The notes beneath the pieces are model-generated. The model did not search any database and was not told where the DNA came from. It saw nothing but the letters and a program-made list of their open reading frames with translations. Below are positions 15,998 to 24,711 of a stretch of DNA of 64,000 nt, in pieces (position 1 is the stretch's first letter; every line of letters begins with the position of its first letter). The DNA is from Sediminibacterium magnilacihabitans (GTDB lineage Bacteria; Bacteroidota; Bacteroidia; Chitinophagales; Chitinophagaceae). The stretch covers positions 372,001 through 436,000 of the forward strand of contig PVEQ01000001.1 of NCBI GenBank assembly GCA_002973575.1. Direction: 5' to 3'. The position numbers and the translations under genes were made by a program.

Positions 15998-17341
15998 ATG
16001 GACAATGCAACTAAATTCAGTATATGCCTTACGGATATACCGTTAAACACTCCATCCGGTGATGCAATATATGTTAGCGGCAATTTTAACAATTGGCAAA
16101 CCAATGATGAGGGTTACAAGATGAAAATGGATGAACAAGGAGTTTATTATGTTGTAATTGATAAAAAGCCAGGGGATATTATTGAATTCAAATTTACAAG
16201 AGGTAGTTGGGATCGTGTAGAATGCGATTTAGGCGGTAACGATTTACCAAATTACTATTTAATATTAGGTGATGAATCAGTTCGCTTTATTACAAAAGTA
16301 TCAGGCTGGAAAGATATTACAAATGAAAAAATAAACCCGGGTGTTAGCATCTTTGAACATAACTATTTTGTGCCACAGTTAAATAAGTATAGGCGTATAT
16401 GGGTGTATCTTCCACCAGATTATCGCTTAAACCGTGTTCAGCATTATCCTGTTTTATATATGCAGGATGCACAAAATTTGTTTAAGTGGGGAATATCTTC
16501 AGCTAACGGCAAATGGAATATTGATCACTCACTAAACAAGTTTTTTTCAAATGGGATGCAAGGAGTTATTGCAATTGGAATAGATAGCGCAGATCATGAA
16601 AGCATTAATGAGTATTGTCCGTGGGTAACAAAGCAGGGAGGTGGCAAAGGAAATATGTATATCCAATTTATAACAGATACACTTAAGCCTGATATTGACA
16701 AAAGACTGCGTACCAAACCCGAAAGAGATAACACAGCTATTATGGGCAGTTCAATGGGTGGATTAATTTCATTGTATGCCATTTTAGCAAGACAGGATGT
16801 TTTTAGCAAAGCAGGTATATTTTCTCCGGCTTTATATTTTGCTGATGAAATCTATCAGTTTGCAGCTCAAACCCCCAAACAATTACCAGTAAAAATTGCA
16901 TTGTTTGGGGGTGAACTGGAGAGTGAATCGCTGATGAAGGATTTATTAGCACTATATAATACCCTGAGAGATTCGGATTATCGGGAAGATGAGCTGCATT
17001 TTGATTTTTATGGGGATGGTCTTCATCAGGAGTGGTTTTGGGAGAGGGAGTTTGTGCATGTACTTACCTGGCTGTTTGAAGAGGAAGAGATAAAAGTGGA
17101 TGATGAAGATATGCTGTCTATTAAGATTAGGAGGAATGGGACCAATACAATTCATCTTTCAAATCCTTATTCCGGGTTTGCCAAAATATGCCTCATTAAC
17201 GCTTATGGAAAAACAGTATGGCAACAGGAGACATCCGCCGTAAAACAAAATTTCAATTTGCCGGAGCAGCTTAATGGTAATATGATTGCAAAGGTTAAAT
17301 TGGACAATGGTAAATATTTATTTAAGAAAGTAAAATTGTAG
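15998..17341 (+). CDS. esterase with N-terminal CBM48-like and C-terminal T9SS-CTD-like domains
   Basis: A 447-residue protein in three parts. Residues 1-100 form an Ig-like AMPK/CBM48-type domain (AIYVSGNFNNWQ ... PGDIIEFKFTRGSWDRVE). Residues 110-360 are a Fes/esterase-D-type alpha/beta hydrolase with nucleophile elbow G-S-S-M-G-G and YMQDAQNLF. The last 70 residues resemble a type A type IX secretion signal (NPYSGFAKICLINAYGKTVWQ ... LDNGKYLFKKVKL). The ATG at 15998 is chosen; a TTG at 15974 is possible, and a stop at 15962 rules out any longer N-terminus. No signal peptide is therefore available, which conflicts with a secretion tag at the other end. Confidence 0.75.
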   Translation: MDNATKFSICLTDIPLNTPSGDAIYVSGNFNNWQTNDEGYKMKMDEQGVYYVVIDKKPGDIIEFKFTRGSWDRVECDLGGNDLPNYYLILGDESVRFITKVSGWKDITNEKINPGVSIFEHNYFVPQLNKYRRIWVYLPPDYRLNRVQHYPVLYMQDAQNLFKWGISSANGKWNIDHSLNKFFSNGMQGVIAIGIDSADHESINEYCPWVTKQGGGKGNMYIQFITDTLKPDIDKRLRTKPERDNTAIMGSSMGGLISLYAILARQDVFSKAGIFSPALYFADEIYQFAAQTPKQLPVKIALFGGELESESLMKDLLALYNTLRDSDYREDELHFDFYGDGLHQEWFWEREFVHVLTWLFEEEEIKVDDEDMLSIKIRRNGTNTIHLSNPYSGFAKICLINAYGKTVWQQETSAVKQNFNLPEQLNGNMIAKVKLDNGKYLFKKVKL

Positions 17342-17386
17342 TTTACCATTTGGGTGTTATATTTTTAAATCTATAATTAATAATAT

Positions 17387-17719
17387 ATGAATAGTTATTA
17401 CAATGCAGACGATCTTAAAAAATTTGGCAAGGTATCGGACTTTCAAAAAAATCTGGGCGATAAATTTTTTGCCTATTATGGTGATGTTTTTAAAGACAGT
17501 GAGTTAACAGCCCGTGAAAAATCTTTGATTGCCCTGGCAGTTGCCCATGCTGTACAATGCCCTTATTGTATTGATGCGTACAGCAGTGATGCATTTGAAA
17601 AAGGATGGAGCGAAGCTCAAATGATGGAGGCAGTACATGTAGCCTGTGCCATTCGGGGTGGAGCATCGCTGGTGCATGGTGTACAGATGATGAATAAGGT
17701 AAAAGAAATCGCTATGTAA
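17387..17719 (+). CDS. arsenosugar-cluster peroxidase-like (CMD) protein
   Basis: A 110-residue AhpD/CMD-fold protein with the redox motif V-Q-C-P-Y-C-I-D-A-Y, close to the arsenosugar biosynthesis-associated peroxidase-like family by length and motif. It begins the arsenosugar operon and is separated from arsS by 2 bases. Its probable job is redox protection or handling of thiol-bound arsenic intermediates; the biochemical role is not established. Confidence 0.85.
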   Translation: MNSYYNADDLKKFGKVSDFQKNLGDKFFAYYGDVFKDSELTAREKSLIALAVAHAVQCPYCIDAYSSDAFEKGWSEAQMMEAVHVACAIRGGASLVHGVQMMNKVKEIAM

Positions 17720-17721
17720 TT

Positions 17722-18771
17722 ATGAAATCATTATTAGCAGAACATAATAAACTGGCGATTGCCGCTGAGCAAATAGAAATCCTGCAGCATGGTCAACCCG
17801 GTGGCTTTGCCCTTGTTCCCTTTCAGCAAAAGCTGGAAGAAACGGGGCTATATCCGTTGAACCCAACTAATATAGAAACCTTTCAGGTAAATGTGGGCAA
17901 GATGTGTAACCAGGTGTGCAAACACTGCCATGTGGACGCTGGCCCCGATCGTAAGGAGATAATGACTAAAGAAACCATGCAGCAATGTTTGGAAGCATTG
18001 AAAAATAATCCATCATTAAAAACTGTTGACCTTACCGGCGGTGCGCCAGAAATGAACCCGGATTTCAGATGGTTTGCAGAAGAAATAAAAAAACTAAACA
18101 GGCACATAATTGTACGCTGCAATCTCACTATTATTTTGGCAAACAAAAAGTATCACAACCTTCCGCAGTTTTATAAACAACATAATATTGAAGTAGTTTC
18201 TTCTCTTCCTTTTTATACACAGGACAGAACAGACCGGCAACGGGGCAATGGGGTGTTTGAAGACAGCATTAAAGCATTGCAAATGCTGAATGAAATTGGT
18301 TATGGCAAAGATGGAACCGGATTAATTTTAAATCTTGTCTTTAATCCTGCGGGTGCATTTTTGCCCCCATCACAACACGCATTAGAAATCGAATACAAAC
18401 ATGCATTGATGGAAAAATACGGAATTGGTTTCAATAATCTGTACGCTATTACCAATCTTCCTATTAGCCGCTTTTTAGATTATCTATTGCAAACAGGCAA
18501 TTATGAAAAGTATATGGAAAAGCTGGTTGATGCTTATAATCCAATAGCTGCTCAAAACGTAATGTGCCGAAATACTATTTCCGTGGGTTGGGATGGCTCC
18601 CTGTACGATTGCGATTTTAACCAGATGCTGGAATTAAAACTGGCTTGTTCTTCCAATCATATATCACAATTCAACATTGAATCACTCAATAAAAGGAATA
18701 TTGTCATCGGGCAACATTGCTATGGCTGTACAGCAGGTGCTGGTTCAAGCTGTGGTGGCGCTGTCACTTAA
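17722..18771 (+). CDS. arsS: arsenosugar biosynthesis radical SAM protein ArsS
   Basis: A 349-residue radical SAM enzyme that adds a 5'-deoxyadenosyl group to dimethylarsenite, the step leading from methylated arsenic to arsenosugar. The [4Fe-4S]/SAM site is C62-x3-C66-x2-C69. The glycine-rich SAM strand DLTGGAPEMNP follows, and a C-terminal Cys-rich region (NVMCRNTISVGWDGSLYDCDFNQM ... CYGCTAGAGSSCGG) would bind an auxiliary cluster. All three features fit the ArsS family. It is followed after 12 bases by arsM. Confidence 0.93.
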   Translation: MKSLLAEHNKLAIAAEQIEILQHGQPGGFALVPFQQKLEETGLYPLNPTNIETFQVNVGKMCNQVCKHCHVDAGPDRKEIMTKETMQQCLEALKNNPSLKTVDLTGGAPEMNPDFRWFAEEIKKLNRHIIVRCNLTIILANKKYHNLPQFYKQHNIEVVSSLPFYTQDRTDRQRGNGVFEDSIKALQMLNEIGYGKDGTGLILNLVFNPAGAFLPPSQHALEIEYKHALMEKYGIGFNNLYAITNLPISRFLDYLLQTGNYEKYMEKLVDAYNPIAAQNVMCRNTISVGWDGSLYDCDFNQMLELKLACSSNHISQFNIESLNKRNIVIGQHCYGCTAGAGSSCGGAVT

Positions 18772-18783
18772 AATTATTTAACT

Positions 18784-19752
18784 ATGTCGTATTTAGAAAC
18801 AACAAAAAACGTTTATAAAGAAGCTGCTGAAAATCCACAAGTAGGATTGTGTTGTACAACAACACCCGTTTGGCAATTACCCGGCTTGAGCATTCCAAAG
18901 AAAATGCTGGACATGAATTATGGTTGCGGCAGCACTGTAAACCCAAGAGACCTTGTAAACAACCCTAAAATACTATATGTAGGCGTTGGCGGTGGAATGG
19001 AATTGTTACAGTTCGCTTATTTCAGCAGGCAGAAGGATGGTGTAATCGGTGTGGACGTTGTAGATGAAATGTTGCAGGTCAGTAAAGATAATTTTGCAAT
19101 AGCCGAAAAAGATAATGCATGGTTCAGCTCTGATTTTGTGAAGCTGGTAAAAGGTGATGCATTGAATTTACCTATTGAAAACAATTCTATTGATATAGCC
19201 GCACAAAATTGTCTGTTCAATATTTTCAAACATGATGACCTTAAAAAAGCTTTACAGGAAATGTATCGGGTATTAAAGCCCCGTGGAAGACTGGTATTGT
19301 CGGACCCAACCTGTGAACAAAGAATACCTGGGAAATTAAGAGATGATGAACGTTTAAGAGCGTTGTGCCTGAGTGGTTCCCTTCCATTAAAGGATTATAT
19401 TAAAATGATAACCGATACAGGTTTTGGTACAGTGGAAATAAGAGCAAAACGGCCATACAGGATTTTAGACCCGGTAAATTACGATACTGATGAATTGATT
19501 TTTATTGAGAGTGTGGAAGTGTGTGCCATTAAAGACCCGATGCCTGCTGATGGCCCCTGTGTGTTTACTGGTAAAACAGCCATCTATTATGGAATGGAAG
19601 ATTTTTTTGATGATATGAAAGGTCATTTTTTAATGCCCAACCAACCCTTGGCTGTATGTGATAAAACGGCGGGGGCATTAAAGGGACTAAACAGGAATGA
19701 TATTTTTATTTCCGAAAGCACCTGGTTTTATGATGGGGGCGGTTGTTGCTAA
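18784..19752 (+). CDS. arsM: arsenite S-adenosylmethionine methyltransferase ArsM (arsenosugar type)
   Basis: A 322-residue class I SAM methyltransferase converting arsenite to methylated arsenicals. N-terminal C23-C24 and C48 (in NYGCGS) would hold As(III). The SAM motif I is ILYVGVGGGMELL (63-75), with the acidic end of strand 2 at GVDVVDEML, the post-motif RVLKPRGRLVLSDPTCE, and a vicinal CC at the very C-terminus. This matches the arsenosugar-cluster form, which is longer than ordinary ArsM C-termini would suggest. It is co-transcribed with arsS and the downstream nucleoside phosphorylase. Confidence 0.92.
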   Translation: MSYLETTKNVYKEAAENPQVGLCCTTTPVWQLPGLSIPKKMLDMNYGCGSTVNPRDLVNNPKILYVGVGGGMELLQFAYFSRQKDGVIGVDVVDEMLQVSKDNFAIAEKDNAWFSSDFVKLVKGDALNLPIENNSIDIAAQNCLFNIFKHDDLKKALQEMYRVLKPRGRLVLSDPTCEQRIPGKLRDDERLRALCLSGSLPLKDYIKMITDTGFGTVEIRAKRPYRILDPVNYDTDELIFIESVEVCAIKDPMPADGPCVFTGKTAIYYGMEDFFDDMKGHFLMPNQPLAVCDKTAGALKGLNRNDIFISESTWFYDGGGCC

Positions 19753-19762
19753 ATTTACAATT

Positions 19763-20575
19763 ATGAATGAATTAGAAAAAGCAAAAGAATATTTGATTGC
19801 ACTGGGAATTGATAATGCTGATGCCGGAATTGTATTGGGTACAGGGTTGCATCAACTTATTAATCTCATAGAAGTAACGCATACCATACCGTATTCGGAA
19901 ATACCTAACTTCCCAATATCTACTGTTGAATTTCATAAAGGCAATCTCATTTATGGTTTTATAGGAGATAAAAAAGTGCTGGTAATGCAGGGCCGTTTTC
20001 ATTCGTATGAAGGTTATACCATGCAGCAAATAGTTTTTCCAATAAGGGTAATGAAGTTGCTGGGGATAAAATATCTCCTGCTCTCCAATGTTGCCGGCGG
20101 GATTAATCCAAATTTCAAAAAAGGTGACCTGGTAATGATTGATGACCATATCAATTTACAATCAGGCAATCCATTAACTGGCAAAAACCTGGACGAATTG
20201 GGTGGCCGCTTTCCAGATATGAGCCAACCTTACAACACTACATTGAACAAATACCTGTATGAAAAAGCGGTTGAAAATAATATAGCAGTAAAGCAAGGTG
20301 TTTATGCAGCAGTAAATGGCCCCAACCTGGAGACGAGAGCTGAATATCGTTATCTAAAAGTAATTGGTGCTGATATGGTGGGAATGAGTACAGTGCCGGA
20401 AGTAATTGCTGCTAATCATGCTCAGCTACCATGTGCTGCTATATCTGTAATTACCGATGAATGCGACCCTGATAATTTAAAGCCTGTAAACATTCCAGAG
20501 ATTATAGAAATAGCAAGTAAAGCTGATGAAAAACTTTCAGAGCTTTTTTTTGAAACTATAAAGCAGATGAAATGA
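19763..20575 (+). CDS. purine nucleoside phosphorylase of the arsenosugar operon
   Basis: A 270-residue trimeric-type purine nucleoside phosphorylase. Family landmarks are GIVLGTGLHQL (phosphate loop), MQGRFHSYEGY, SNVAGGINPNF, NGPNLETRAEY and VGMSTVPEVIAANH. The ATG at 19763 is used; an upstream ATG (19697) would run inside arsM. In this operon the enzyme plausibly removes adenine from the 5'-deoxyadenosyl arsenical made by ArsS, leaving an arsenic-bearing pentose (inference from pathway order). Its stop overlaps the next start by 4 bases. Confidence 0.9.
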   Translation: MNELEKAKEYLIALGIDNADAGIVLGTGLHQLINLIEVTHTIPYSEIPNFPISTVEFHKGNLIYGFIGDKKVLVMQGRFHSYEGYTMQQIVFPIRVMKLLGIKYLLLSNVAGGINPNFKKGDLVMIDDHINLQSGNPLTGKNLDELGGRFPDMSQPYNTTLNKYLYEKAVENNIAVKQGVYAAVNGPNLETRAEYRYLKVIGADMVGMSTVPEVIAANHAQLPCAAISVITDECDPDNLKPVNIPEIIEIASKADEKLSELFFETIKQMK

Positions 20576-21189
20576 AACAGGCGCTGATAATTTTTGCAAA
20601 GAACTTAATTCACGGACAGGTGAAGACCCGGCTGGCTGCTACTATTGGCAATGATATGGCGCTAACTGTCTATAGTCATCTACTGCAGCATACAGCAAGT
20701 GTTACTAATTACCTTCCTGTTGAAAAAATAGTATTTTATTCAGACAATATCGAACAAAGGGACGTATGGGGTAATGAAGTTTATAAAAAACAAGTTCAGG
20801 CGGGGAATGATTTAGGCGAAAAGATACAGAATGGATTTATTTATGCATTTGGGAAGGGAAACAATGCGGTTGCCATTATCGGTACCGATTGTTTACAAAT
20901 TACTTCGGCTATAATAATGAATGCTTTTGCTTATTTACAGAAGCATGATGTGGTGATAGGGCCTGCAAATGACGGAGGGTATTATTTGTTAGCCATAAAA
21001 CAAATGCACCATCAGCTATTTCAAAATATTCGTTGGAGCTCCGATGAGGTTTTAAAACAAACATTAGCCATTTGTAATCAACAAAACCTCTCTGTTTATC
21101 AATTGGCCGAACTATCAGATATAGATAATGAAAACGATTTAACTGAAGAGCTGAGGCAAATGCTGCAAAGAAAAACAGGCAAAGTATGA
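20572..21189 (+). CDS. arsenosugar glycosyltransferase, TIGR04282-type
   Basis: A 205-residue GT-A-like protein of the rSAM/selenodomain-associated family 1. The N-terminal IIFAKNLIHGQVKTRLAATIG gives the nucleotide-sugar binding loop. AIIGTDCLQIT contains the metal-binding Asp, and VIGPANDGGYYLLAI is the diagnostic block. It overlaps both neighbours by 4 bases, which places it in the arsenosugar operon. With the next enzyme it is expected to build or decorate the sugar part; donor and acceptor are not known. Confidence 0.88.
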   Translation: MKQALIIFAKNLIHGQVKTRLAATIGNDMALTVYSHLLQHTASVTNYLPVEKIVFYSDNIEQRDVWGNEVYKKQVQAGNDLGEKIQNGFIYAFGKGNNAVAIIGTDCLQITSAIIMNAFAYLQKHDVVIGPANDGGYYLLAIKQMHHQLFQNIRWSSDEVLKQTLAICNQQNLSVYQLAELSDIDNENDLTEELRQMLQRKTGKV

Positions 21190-21884
21190 TTAGTGCAATT
21201 ATTCCAACCTTTAATGAAGCGGCGCATATCAAAGCAACCATCAAAAAGTTATTGGAATATGATAAAGGCGGTTTAATAACTGAAATTATCATTACTGATG
21301 GTGGCAGCACTGATGACACTGTTGCCATTGCAAATTCAATTGGGGTAAGAGCAGTAGTTAGCCCTAAAAAGGGCAGGGCGGCACAAATGAATTATGGGGC
21401 ATCCTTGGCAACTGAAAACATTTTCTATTTTTTACATGCTGATACTATTCCGCCACCAAATTTTACTGCCGATATACTAAAAGCAATTGAAGAAGACTAC
21501 GGTGCTGGCTGCTTTATGTTGTCTTTTGATTATAATCATTGGTTATTAAAAGCCAATTGCTGGTTTACACGTTTTGATATAGATGCGGTACGTTTTGGCG
21601 ACCAGAGTTTGTTTGTAAAGAAAGAGAAATTTGAAAAAGCAGGAGGCTTTAGCGAAAAACACATTGTACTGGAAGACCAATATATTATTAAACAGCTAAA
21701 AAAGGTTTGTCGGTTTACCATAATTAAAAAGCCGATGCTCACATCTGCCCGTAAATATCTTGAAAATGGTATCTATAAGACCAAGGGTACATTTTATTTA
21801 ATTTATTTCATGTACAGGATTGGTTATTCCCAACAAAAATTAGTTGCTACTTACAGAAAACTTATTAAGGAAAATAAGGTATAG
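21186..21884 (+). CDS. arsenosugar glycosyltransferase, TIGR04283-type
   Basis: A 232-residue family 2-like glycosyltransferase of the rSAM/selenodomain-associated family 2. It has SAIIPTFNEAAHI, the IITDGGSTDDTVAIA strand-loop, SPKKGRAAQMNYGA, the DxD-equivalent FLHADTIPP, and RFGDQSLFVKKE near the acceptor side. It is the last gene of the operon, ending 41 bases before a convergent membrane-protein gene. Confidence 0.88.
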   Translation: MISAIIPTFNEAAHIKATIKKLLEYDKGGLITEIIITDGGSTDDTVAIANSIGVRAVVSPKKGRAAQMNYGASLATENIFYFLHADTIPPPNFTADILKAIEEDYGAGCFMLSFDYNHWLLKANCWFTRFDIDAVRFGDQSLFVKKEKFEKAGGFSEKHIVLEDQYIIKQLKKVCRFTIIKKPMLTSARKYLENGIYKTKGTFYLIYFMYRIGYSQQKLVATYRKLIKENKV

Positions 21885-21925
21885 CCGATTTATACTTTAG
21901 TCAATGTTCAATTTACTTCTTGACT

Positions 21926-22246
21926 TTAGAAGTTTTGCCTTTTTATCTTTTTCAGGGTTGAATAAATACCGTATGCAACCATTACTGCAATAAACAAATA
22001 TACCCATGCAGAAATATTTTTACCAGCTATAATGAGATAGAGATAAGCAGAAATAAAACAAAGCCCTGTAAGCATAAGTGGCAATAAAAATGCCTTTCTA
22101 TTTCTTATTCTAAAAATCGTCCAGCGCAGGCATAGAAAAAAGAAAGGGATTGCGCCAATATATATGCATCCAAAAATGTAGGGGTTTACATTGTACTTTG
22201 TTCCGAGACTTAAAAACCACTCTTTAAAAGCTTCCCACCATCCCAT
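21926..22246 (-). CDS. small membrane protein, unrecognised
   Basis: A 106-residue protein with an amphipathic N-terminus (MGWWEAFKEWFLSLGTKY) and three hydrophobic helices (about 22-40, 50-72 and 78-98) separated by basic loops; it ends KKIKRQNF. No family was recognised. It converges on the arsenosugar operon and lies 78 bases downstream of the alpha/beta hydrolase gene, with which it may be co-transcribed. Confidence 0.6.
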   Translation of the reverse strand: MGWWEAFKEWFLSLGTKYNVNPYIFGCIYIGAIPFFFLCLRWTIFRIRNRKAFLLPLMLTGLCFISAYLYLIIAGKNISAWVYLFIAVMVAYGIYSTLKKIKRQNF

Positions 22247-22324
22247 TATCCGAAATTTTTAACTGTTAAAATTTATTCTTAGCAAATGAAGAATACTAAA
22301 AGGCTATAGTGACTGTGCAACCTG

Positions 22325-23083
22325 CTAAATATATCTTTTGGCCCAGGTAGCTATCATCTTCCCTGCATAAATTGAGTCTTTATTATCCGAAAGCAAATGG
22401 TCAGCACCATCAAGAGAAATAAAACTCTTTGGATGCATAGCTGACTGATAAATTTGTGCTGCGTTTTCGATACCTACTGTTTTGTCCTGTGGTGAATGCA
22501 AAATCAAAATCGGTTTTCTCATTTCATGCACAGCCTTATTTATTCTATTTTCTACGATGTCATCAAGAAATTGTTTTTTTATAGTAAAGCTTCTTCCACC
22601 TATTGAAACTTCAGCCAACCCATTCGTATTTATTTCCTGCAATCCTGATGAAAATAAATGAGCTACATGTGCCGGATTGGAAGGTGCACCAATAGTAGCA
22701 ACAGCTTTTACGCTTTCGATTCTTCCGGATGCAGCAATTACTGCTGCACCTCCAAGAGAATGTCCAATAAGAATAGTCGGTGCCTTATATTCACCTTCTA
22801 AAAAAAATGCAGCATAAAGTAAATCTTCAATGTTAGAAGAGAAGTTGGTATCTTCAAAATCACCTTCGCTTTCTCCAAGTCCTGTAAAATCGAATCTTAA
22901 TACAGCTATTCCATTGTTTGTAAGTGATCTTCCAATATTTTTTACTGCGGTTAAATTTTTATTACAGGTAAAGCAATGTGCAAATACTGCAAATCCTAAT
23001 GGTTCTACATTTTCAGGCAGTTCAATTATTGCTGCCAATTGATGACCGGTGGAATTTGAAAATTTTATTTTTTTACTGCTCAT
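22325..23083 (-). CDS. alpha/beta hydrolase (OsmC-associated type)
   Basis: A 252-residue serine hydrolase with oxyanion segment FAHCFTCNKNLTA, nucleophile elbow G-H-S-L-G-G, acid in LHSPQDKTV and base in DGADHLLS, so the triad is complete. The HCFTCNKN motif is typical of the hydrolases often fused to or paired with OsmC peroxiredoxins; no OsmC is present here. It starts within the last 4 bases of the glutamate-synthase-like gene, so the two are coupled. The substrate is unknown. Confidence 0.82.
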   Translation of the reverse strand: MSSKKIKFSNSTGHQLAAIIELPENVEPLGFAVFAHCFTCNKNLTAVKNIGRSLTNNGIAVLRFDFTGLGESEGDFEDTNFSSNIEDLLYAAFFLEGEYKAPTILIGHSLGGAAVIAASGRIESVKAVATIGAPSNPAHVAHLFSSGLQEINTNGLAEVSIGGRSFTIKKQFLDDIVENRINKAVHEMRKPILILHSPQDKTVGIENAAQIYQSAMHPKSFISLDGADHLLSDNKDSIYAGKMIATWAKRYI

Positions 23084-24648
23084 AGCAGGGTTGTTTTAAG
23101 TTGTTCAGGCAACGGTTCATGATTTAATAGCTCTCCTGCTTTTAATCCCGGGTAAATTTCATGATAGGTCATTACCTGGTTCATAGTGACCCTCCGGTTA
23201 ATGTGGCTTCTTGATAATTCATCGGATTTTCTGATTCCTGCTGCAGCTAATAATTCAATAAAACTGTGTAAAGTGGCTTTATGATAATTGTACACCCGGG
23301 CAGCTTTATTGGTTGGGTCGAGCCCTTTCATCAAACTCTTATCCTGTGTAGCTACGCCTACAGGGCATTTATTGGTATTGCATTGTAATGCCTGGATGCA
23401 GCCCAGTGCCAGCATCATCCCACGGGCACTATTACATAAATCAGCGCCGAGCGCCATAGTTTTTACCATGTGAAAGGCAGTAAATATTTTACCTGCAGCA
23501 ATGAGTTTAATATCTTTTTTTAAATTAAATCCTGTAAGCATATCGTAAGCGAAGGCAAGTCCGTCACGAAGTGGCATTCCTATAGAGTTAGTAAACTCAA
23601 CCGGTGCTGCACCCGTACCGCCTTCTCCTCCGTCAATGGTTATAAAGTCAGGTTTAATACCTGTTACCAGCATGGCTTTGCAGATGTCAATGAATTCCTC
23701 TTTGCGGCCAATACAGAGTTTAAAACCAATTGGCTTCCCCTTTGATAGATGACGCAGTCTTCCTATGAATTGCATTAGTTCAACTGAGTTGGAAAACGCA
23801 GTATGACATGGAGGAGACATCACATCTGTAAAAGGAGTAACTCCTCTTATTCCGGCAATTTCTTCAGTGTTCTTGCTTGCTGGTAATATGCCTCCATGCC
23901 CCGGCTTGGCACCCTGCGAAATTTTAAGCTCAATCATTTTTACATTTTCAATGGATGCATTTTGGATGAACTTTTCATCATCGAAATATCCTTTCTCATT
24001 TCTGCAGCCAAAATAACCGGTACCAATTTGCCAGATTAAATCGCCGCCGTTTTCAAGATGGTAAGCGCTGATTCCACCTTCACCAGTATTATGTGCAAAC
24101 CCACCTAACTTGGCTCCTTTGTTTAATGCAAGGATTGCATTCATACTTAAAGCGCCATAACTCATAGCAGAGATATTGAGCAAGCTTGCTGAGTAAGGTT
24201 TCAAACAATCTGGTCCTCCAATCATTACCCTGGCATCTTTGTCACTATTAGTGGTTTCATGCGCATAAATGGAATGATTCATCCATTCGTAGCCTGCTTC
24301 ATAAACATCCATCTGTGTACCGAATGGAGCAGTATCATTTACCTTTTTTGCCCGTTGGTAAACTATGCTTCGGAATATTCTGTTGATGGGCCTTCCTTCG
24401 GTATCAGTTTCAACAAAATATTGCATAATCTCAGGTCTTACTTTTTCGAGTAAATACCGCAATTGACCAATTACCGGAAAATTTCTTTTGATGGATTGCT
24501 TTTTTTGAAGCAGGTCAGAATAACCTAATATAATCAGGGGCGCAATCAATATAAACAACCACAATATTCCGGGCCATGCAAGAGACAATAGAGAAATTAT
24601 TACCGGAACCGAAACAGACAATAAAATAAAAATATTTTTTGCTTTCAT
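23080..24648 (-). CDS. membrane-anchored FMN-binding glutamate-synthase family protein
   Basis: A 522-residue protein beginning with two hydrophobic helices (residues 3-40; ATG 24648 chosen so that the anchor is N-terminal), followed by a GltB-type FMN barrel. Landmarks are ISAMSYGALS, HNTGEGGIS, ISQGAKPGHGG, FITIDGGEGGTGAAP and the 3Fe-4S cluster site C-I-Q-A-L-Q-C-x-x-N-K-C-P-V-G. It lacks the amidotransferase domain, so it is not a full glutamate synthase. Similar stand-alone proteins are of uncertain function. It is coupled to the downstream hydrolase. Confidence 0.85.
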   Translation of the reverse strand: MKAKNIFILLSVSVPVIISLLSLAWPGILWLFILIAPLIILGYSDLLQKKQSIKRNFPVIGQLRYLLEKVRPEIMQYFVETDTEGRPINRIFRSIVYQRAKKVNDTAPFGTQMDVYEAGYEWMNHSIYAHETTNSDKDARVMIGGPDCLKPYSASLLNISAMSYGALSMNAILALNKGAKLGGFAHNTGEGGISAYHLENGGDLIWQIGTGYFGCRNEKGYFDDEKFIQNASIENVKMIELKISQGAKPGHGGILPASKNTEEIAGIRGVTPFTDVMSPPCHTAFSNSVELMQFIGRLRHLSKGKPIGFKLCIGRKEEFIDICKAMLVTGIKPDFITIDGGEGGTGAAPVEFTNSIGMPLRDGLAFAYDMLTGFNLKKDIKLIAAGKIFTAFHMVKTMALGADLCNSARGMMLALGCIQALQCNTNKCPVGVATQDKSLMKGLDPTNKAARVYNYHKATLHSFIELLAAAGIRKSDELSRSHINRRVTMNQVMTYHEIYPGLKAGELLNHEPLPEQLKTTLL

Positions 24649-24711
24649 AAAATGCAGTCGCTGATTATTAAGTGATGATGGTTGCTTTAAAAATAGATAC
24701 CGGAACAATAA

